The notes beneath the pieces were generated by a model. That model ran no database searches and was not told the DNA's origin. It was given only the letters and a program-made list of their open reading frames with translations. The position numbers and the translations under genes are program-made. A DNA stretch of 64,000 nucleotides from Paenibacillus luteus (GTDB lineage: Bacteria; Bacillota; Bacilli; Paenibacillales; Paenibacillaceae), in contig NZ_SKCD01000001.1 of assembly GCF_006542765.1 (NCBI RefSeq), forward strand, positions 1-64,000. The letters run 5' to 3'. Positions 60,593 to 64,000 of the stretch are shown here, piece by piece (position 1 is the first letter of the stretch; every line of letters starts with the position of its first letter).

Positions 60593-63500
60593 TTATTCAG
60601 CTACAACCTGCAATGCGGTCAGTTTGTATTCAGTCTCCCCAACGCGGATCAAGCTATCAGCCGGAATATCAACCTTCTTGCCCAGGCTGACCTCCACTCG
60701 GCTAGCATACGCTTGCTCATCAACAGATCCCTCAGGAGCTGAAGCCGTAGGGTCTGATTCTGAACCAGCAGCATCAGTTGGTCTTTCCGTCTCTCCAACG
60801 TTTGTATCATCGGTCTGCGAACCTATGACAGGCGTAACAGTTGGCTGATCCTCAGGCGGCGGTGATGCAGACGGCTTCCCTGCCTGCTCTTCTGAATCCA
60901 TCGGTACGATGGTTCCCGCTGGCTCAACCGTCCCCGTTGCTGTGGTTGAAACGGTAGGCAATACGGTACCGTCGGCAGCCGTTCCATCTCCAGCGGGAGC
61001 AGTTGGGCTCGCCGTATCGGTGCTGCAATTAGCCACCAGACCAAACTCTTTGTATTCAACCGCCTCTGCCCCCGGGGCCGCGATGCTTAAAACAGTAGGC
61101 TTAAAGTCAGCGCATGCTGCCGCGTTCTTAAATAAGAATACCAGGGAGGTTGTTGCTTCCGCTCCTTCAACAGCCGGATTTTGTTCCGCGAATACAACCA
61201 CATCCGCACCCGGAATTTCCGTTTCATCCGAAGGCTGGATCTCAGGCAGCCCCGCTCCTTCGTTTCCGCTGCCGCCTTTGTCCGAATTGGACCACAAGAG
61301 GCCGGCCACGACCATAATAATCCCCAGCAACGCAATGGAGCTGATTACCGCCGCTTTGCCATTCCGAAAGGGAAATCGGGCTTTCGAAGAAAGCTCCCGC
61401 CCCGCCTGCTTGTATACCGCTTGAAGCGCAGGGCCTCCCTTATCAAAATGCTGCTTCCAATTCGCGCGCTTCTTAAACGCATCACGGTCATATTTGGTGA
61501 AATAGGCGACGATTGCGGTAATATACGCTGGCACAAAGCCCCTCGGGCGCATGAATTCCGGCTGCTTCTCAGACCATTGGAAGAAGCGGTACACGGTTTC
61601 CTTATTCGCAGCATTTCGATGCAAATAATCGAGCAGCGCGGTATAGTCCACAACTTCCGTATCGGAGCTGCTCAAAAACGCCAACACTAGGCGCGGCCAT
61701 GCTCCTTCCTCCAATTGTTCCTCGAGCAGCCGTCTCCCTGCCTGTTGAACATCATCGATTTCCGCCGGTGACAGCCGATTAAATAATCGTTCCGACGGCT
61801 CCGGCTGCGCAAACCATTCATATAAAGCCAATAGCTTCAGCGCGGCCGTCCTTTCACGAGGGTCCTGCAGCTTGCCGTTCCAGCGCTGCAGCTGCTCCTT
61901 ATGGGTGAAGAAACGGGCTGACAAGAGATGCTCTTTAGTCAATTGATCGAGATTCATCTCAGCAAGCATCTTCCGATAAAGCGCTAGCTCCAGCTCCTGA
62001 TAGAACTCCGCTGCTCCTTCCAATGAGTGCTGCTTCGCTGCTCCGGCTCGTGACTCTCCTTCAATTCTGCGCAGCTGTTCGAGTACCGTATTAACCGCTG
62101 GCAGCGAATACCGCTCACGCTCCAGTTTTGACGCAAGCTGTTGGCGAGCTAGTGCTTGAAACGATTCATAGTCAAACAGCTTCGGATACGCACTTCCCCA
62201 ATGCTCAATCAATTGAAGTACGCTGCCTGCTCCTGACAAGATTTGAAGTTTTCTCTCCAAATAGGAGATAAACAAGCTCCCCATCAACCTCGAATCCGCA
62301 ATCAACATCCGGAAGAACGCATAGCTGAAGTCAGCATTGCTTTCTACCCCGTCATATAATGCCTCTACTGCTGCTTGGTCACTGAGCCTGCTTGCGTTGT
62401 TAAGGGCTGAGAGAAAGAAAGAGACCAGCTTGCCCTCAAAATATTTACCGTCAATCCGGTAATATTCCTTAAACACATCGACGATGAACGCATCCGGCAC
62501 CTGACCTTGCCGCACGCGGTCAAACTCATAATCGAAGCGGGAAAGAAGCACATCCGACAGACGAATCTTGGCATTCAGCGCGCCGGAAGGCTGCAAGTAG
62601 TCGAGCAAGCCGCGCAGCACCACGCTTTTATGCGCTTCATACAGTGACTCGTTGCCTTCCTCGATCTGATAGATGACGCAAAGCTCATGATAGCTTGCAG
62701 CAGCGACTTTCCTCTCCACTCCCATGTCTGCTAACATCAGCTCAGCGAATGGGTAAAAGCCGTCCGCTCGCGATGGACGCTCTAAATTGTCCCATGCAAA
62801 ATCCAAATACGGCTGATCCGCCCCATCCAGATCCACATTCGTAATCCTGCCGCTCGCAAAATCAAACGTATAATCCTTCTCGATGCTCCGGTCGCTAGCG
62901 CGAAGGCTCCCTTGTTCAACAAAGGTGAGATGCACGCCTTTCCTGCTTTGCGGCTCCTTCGCATACGTAATGAAGCCAAGCTGTTTCCGGTAAGCGTAAG
63001 GCAGACTCGCATAAATCACATTCAGCAATTGCATCGCTTTCTCCGGCAGCTGTACAATTGGAACATCAAGCGAGACGTAGATCTTCTTCTTGCCTCCGCC
63101 AACGGCTGTCATCACCGCATACAGCAGCTGCTTAAATGGAATCTCTCCAATATTCAGGAGCGCTAATGTCGAGCGGTAGGTTGGTTTGATCGCAGACGCC
63201 CTATGAGTCGGCAAGCTCGCCAGTTCGGCAAGCTCCGTCCCGTTCTCAATATCATATTGATCGTCGAAGGAGGCTCGCAGCCAGCTTTCATACCGGTCGG
63301 CAGATTCGTCCTCATGCCCCGCAGGTATCAAGTAGTTATGCGTAAAGAACGCGCTGCGCAGTCCTGTGAAATCCACCGCCTTGTACACGCTGCGCCCAAG
63401 GAGAATATCGCCATTGTCGAGATGAAGCAAGTGCATCGTCTCTGGGTAGGCGCTGCCGTCTTTCTCGCCGCGCGTCGCAAGCTCCGTTGGAGCATCGTAA

Positions 63501-63655
63501 ACGCAGAACGGATGAAGCACTTTTTTGATATATGCCGGCTCCAGCCCGCTCGACTTCGCAACTGTGTCATAACCTTCCGTGGATCTGAAAATACCGCGTC
63601 TCTCCCGTGCGTACATCTGCTGCTGAATCATACTACGGGGCATGGAATCGCGCAC
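60593..63655 (-). CDS. GTPase-associated protein 1-like (GAP1-N2 type), membrane anchored
   Basis: A 1020-residue protein resembling GAP1-N2/GAP1-M proteins. The N-terminal 250 residues (QQQMYARERRGIFRSTEGYD, SGLEPAYIKKVLHPFCVYDA, FFTHNYLIPAGHED) look like the N2 domain. Residues 250-760 are helical with many charged heptads. One membrane span (VISSIALLGIIMVVAGLLW) is at about 768-788, preceded by basic residues, so the N-terminal bulk should be cytoplasmic. Residues 790-1020 are an outer tail rich in Thr, Pro and Glu ending IPADSLIRVGETEYKLTALQ. GTG start after AGGGGAG; it overlaps the upstream GTPase stop by one base. Role unknown; related loci are proposed conflict or signalling systems. 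Confidence 0.75.
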   Translation of the reverse strand: MRDSMPRSMIQQQMYARERRGIFRSTEGYDTVAKSSGLEPAYIKKVLHPFCVYDAPTELATRGEKDGSAYPETMHLLHLDNGDILLGRSVYKAVDFTGLRSAFFTHNYLIPAGHEDESADRYESWLRASFDDQYDIENGTELAELASLPTHRASAIKPTYRSTLALLNIGEIPFKQLLYAVMTAVGGGKKKIYVSLDVPIVQLPEKAMQLLNVIYASLPYAYRKQLGFITYAKEPQSRKGVHLTFVEQGSLRASDRSIEKDYTFDFASGRITNVDLDGADQPYLDFAWDNLERPSRADGFYPFAELMLADMGVERKVAAASYHELCVIYQIEEGNESLYEAHKSVVLRGLLDYLQPSGALNAKIRLSDVLLSRFDYEFDRVRQGQVPDAFIVDVFKEYYRIDGKYFEGKLVSFFLSALNNASRLSDQAAVEALYDGVESNADFSYAFFRMLIADSRLMGSLFISYLERKLQILSGAGSVLQLIEHWGSAYPKLFDYESFQALARQQLASKLERERYSLPAVNTVLEQLRRIEGESRAGAAKQHSLEGAAEFYQELELALYRKMLAEMNLDQLTKEHLLSARFFTHKEQLQRWNGKLQDPRERTAALKLLALYEWFAQPEPSERLFNRLSPAEIDDVQQAGRRLLEEQLEEGAWPRLVLAFLSSSDTEVVDYTALLDYLHRNAANKETVYRFFQWSEKQPEFMRPRGFVPAYITAIVAYFTKYDRDAFKKRANWKQHFDKGGPALQAVYKQAGRELSSKARFPFRNGKAAVISSIALLGIIMVVAGLLWSNSDKGGSGNEGAGLPEIQPSDETEIPGADVVVFAEQNPAVEGAEATTSLVFLFKNAAACADFKPTVLSIAAPGAEAVEYKEFGLVANCSTDTASPTAPAGDGTAADGTVLPTVSTTATGTVEPAGTIVPMDSEEQAGKPSASPPPEDQPTVTPVIGSQTDDTNVGETERPTDAAGSESDPTASAPEGSVDEQAYASRVEVSLGKKVDIPADSLIRVGETEYKLTALQVVAE

Positions 63656-64000
63656 TATTCTCTTCTCCCCTCAATATAGTTCAGCTTGTAGAGCAGCCAC
63701 ACGAACGGCTCGTCCACACGAATCGGGCTCACGACGGTTTGCAGCTTCTGATCCACGGGGTTACTGCCAAGGGCTGATACCGCATAATAAGCCGTATCCT
63801 TGAAATAAACGTCCATCGTCCCCTTGAACGGGCGATCGACCTTTTCGATAAATCGGCGAATTTCGCCATCAATATTTTCAAACTCGGTCAGGTTGAAATA
63901 ATTGCGGTGCACCATATTGTTAAAAATATTGCTATTCGATTTGATGTATTCTCCATCTTCGTCTTTAAGGGAATGAAGCATATCGCTCTTCGTCAGCACG
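63655..64000 (-). CDS. C-terminal part of a TRAFAC-type GTPase (runs off the window)
   Basis: The visible 115 codons are open to the right edge. They begin VLTKSDML, matching the G4 motif (N/T-KxD) that reads guanine, and later have YYAVSALG, the G5 (SAK/SAL) loop. The tail VVSPIRVDEPFVWLLYKLNY is of the kind seen in large bacterial TRAFAC or double-GTPase proteins. G1-G3 must lie beyond base 64000. The gene is first in a coupled pair with the GAP1-like gene (TAGTG junction). Confidence 0.7.
   Translation of the reverse strand, partial: VLTKSDMLHSLKDEDGEYIKSNSNIFNNMVHRNYFNLTEFENIDGEIRRFIEKVDRPFKGTMDVYFKDTAYYAVSALGSNPVDQKLQTVVSPIRVDEPFVWLLYKLNYIEGRRE

Noticed and set aside
60593-61430. Plus-strand Val/Ala-rich frames opposite the GAP1 tail
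   Set aside because: They mirror the Thr/Pro-rich outer tail of the minus-strand gene and have no independent support.
1-64000. tRNA, rRNA, CRISPR array, prophage or complete insertion sequence
   Set aside because: None could be recognised by reading both strands; the only mobile-element traces are the IS66 fragments listed.

Overview
The window reads as the chromosome of an endospore-forming, low-to-middle G+C Firmicute, most likely Paenibacillus or a close relative. The evidence is a three-gene GerA-type germinant receptor, two large secreted proteins anchored by C-terminal SLH domains, a YesM/YesN two-component pair next to a sugar ABC importer, a T-box leader on an aminoacyl-tRNA synthetase gene, and several small families (DUF3895, DUF4085, DUF4358, DUF5412-like) that are common in this group. 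I saw no rRNA, tRNA, CRISPR array, prophage or intact transposon.

Layout. 0-5.8 kb: a Gfo/Idh/MocA oxidoreductase divergent from an AraC regulator, a GNAT enzyme, a GT39-like membrane glycosyltransferase with a small coupled partner, and a short MetF-like protein. 5.9-10 kb: a ger operon in B-A-C order, divergent from a small membrane protein. 10-15 kb: a beta-lactamase-fold protein that has lost its catalytic residues, a UDPGP-type nucleotidyltransferase behind a LysR regulator, and ilvE. 15-16.7 kb and 20-20.5 kb: gene-poor debris containing three IS66 fragments, a ParA-like stub and the C-terminal end of selO. 16.7-20 kb: an alpha/beta hydrolase and an OmpR-type two-component system. 20.7-23.4 kb: a phosphotransferase and an ArsR-MFS pair with matching palindromes. 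23.6-30.2 kb: a 2188-residue surface protein with sixteen 80-residue repeats. 30-40 kb: tyrS, glnS with a Gln-specific T-box, small enzymes, unknown proteins and thrC. 41-45 kb: an SLH-anchored GH43 protein. 45-54 kb: a pentapeptide-repeat protein, a DUF3895 protein, and a sugar ABC importer with YesMN control. 55-58 kb: a DUF4358-MBOAT-DHHW cassette that probably O-acetylates a surface polymer. 58.5-64 kb: small genes, a DinB protein, and a GTPase-associated two-gene system that runs off the right edge.

How the genes fit together. YesM/YesN very probably controls the adjacent binding protein and two permeases. The GH43 protein, with a candidate cre site upstream, may supply oligosaccharides for import. 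The SLH proteins, the MBOAT/DHHW cassette and the glycosyltransferase all concern the cell surface. The least understood and most interesting unit is the last operon: a TRAFAC-type GTPase (only its 3' end is present) followed directly by a 1020-residue membrane-anchored protein resembling GTPase-associated protein GAP1. Start codons were moved from the longest open frame wherever a Shine-Dalgarno sequence favoured another one. All family assignments come from reading the translated sequence; no database search was possible.
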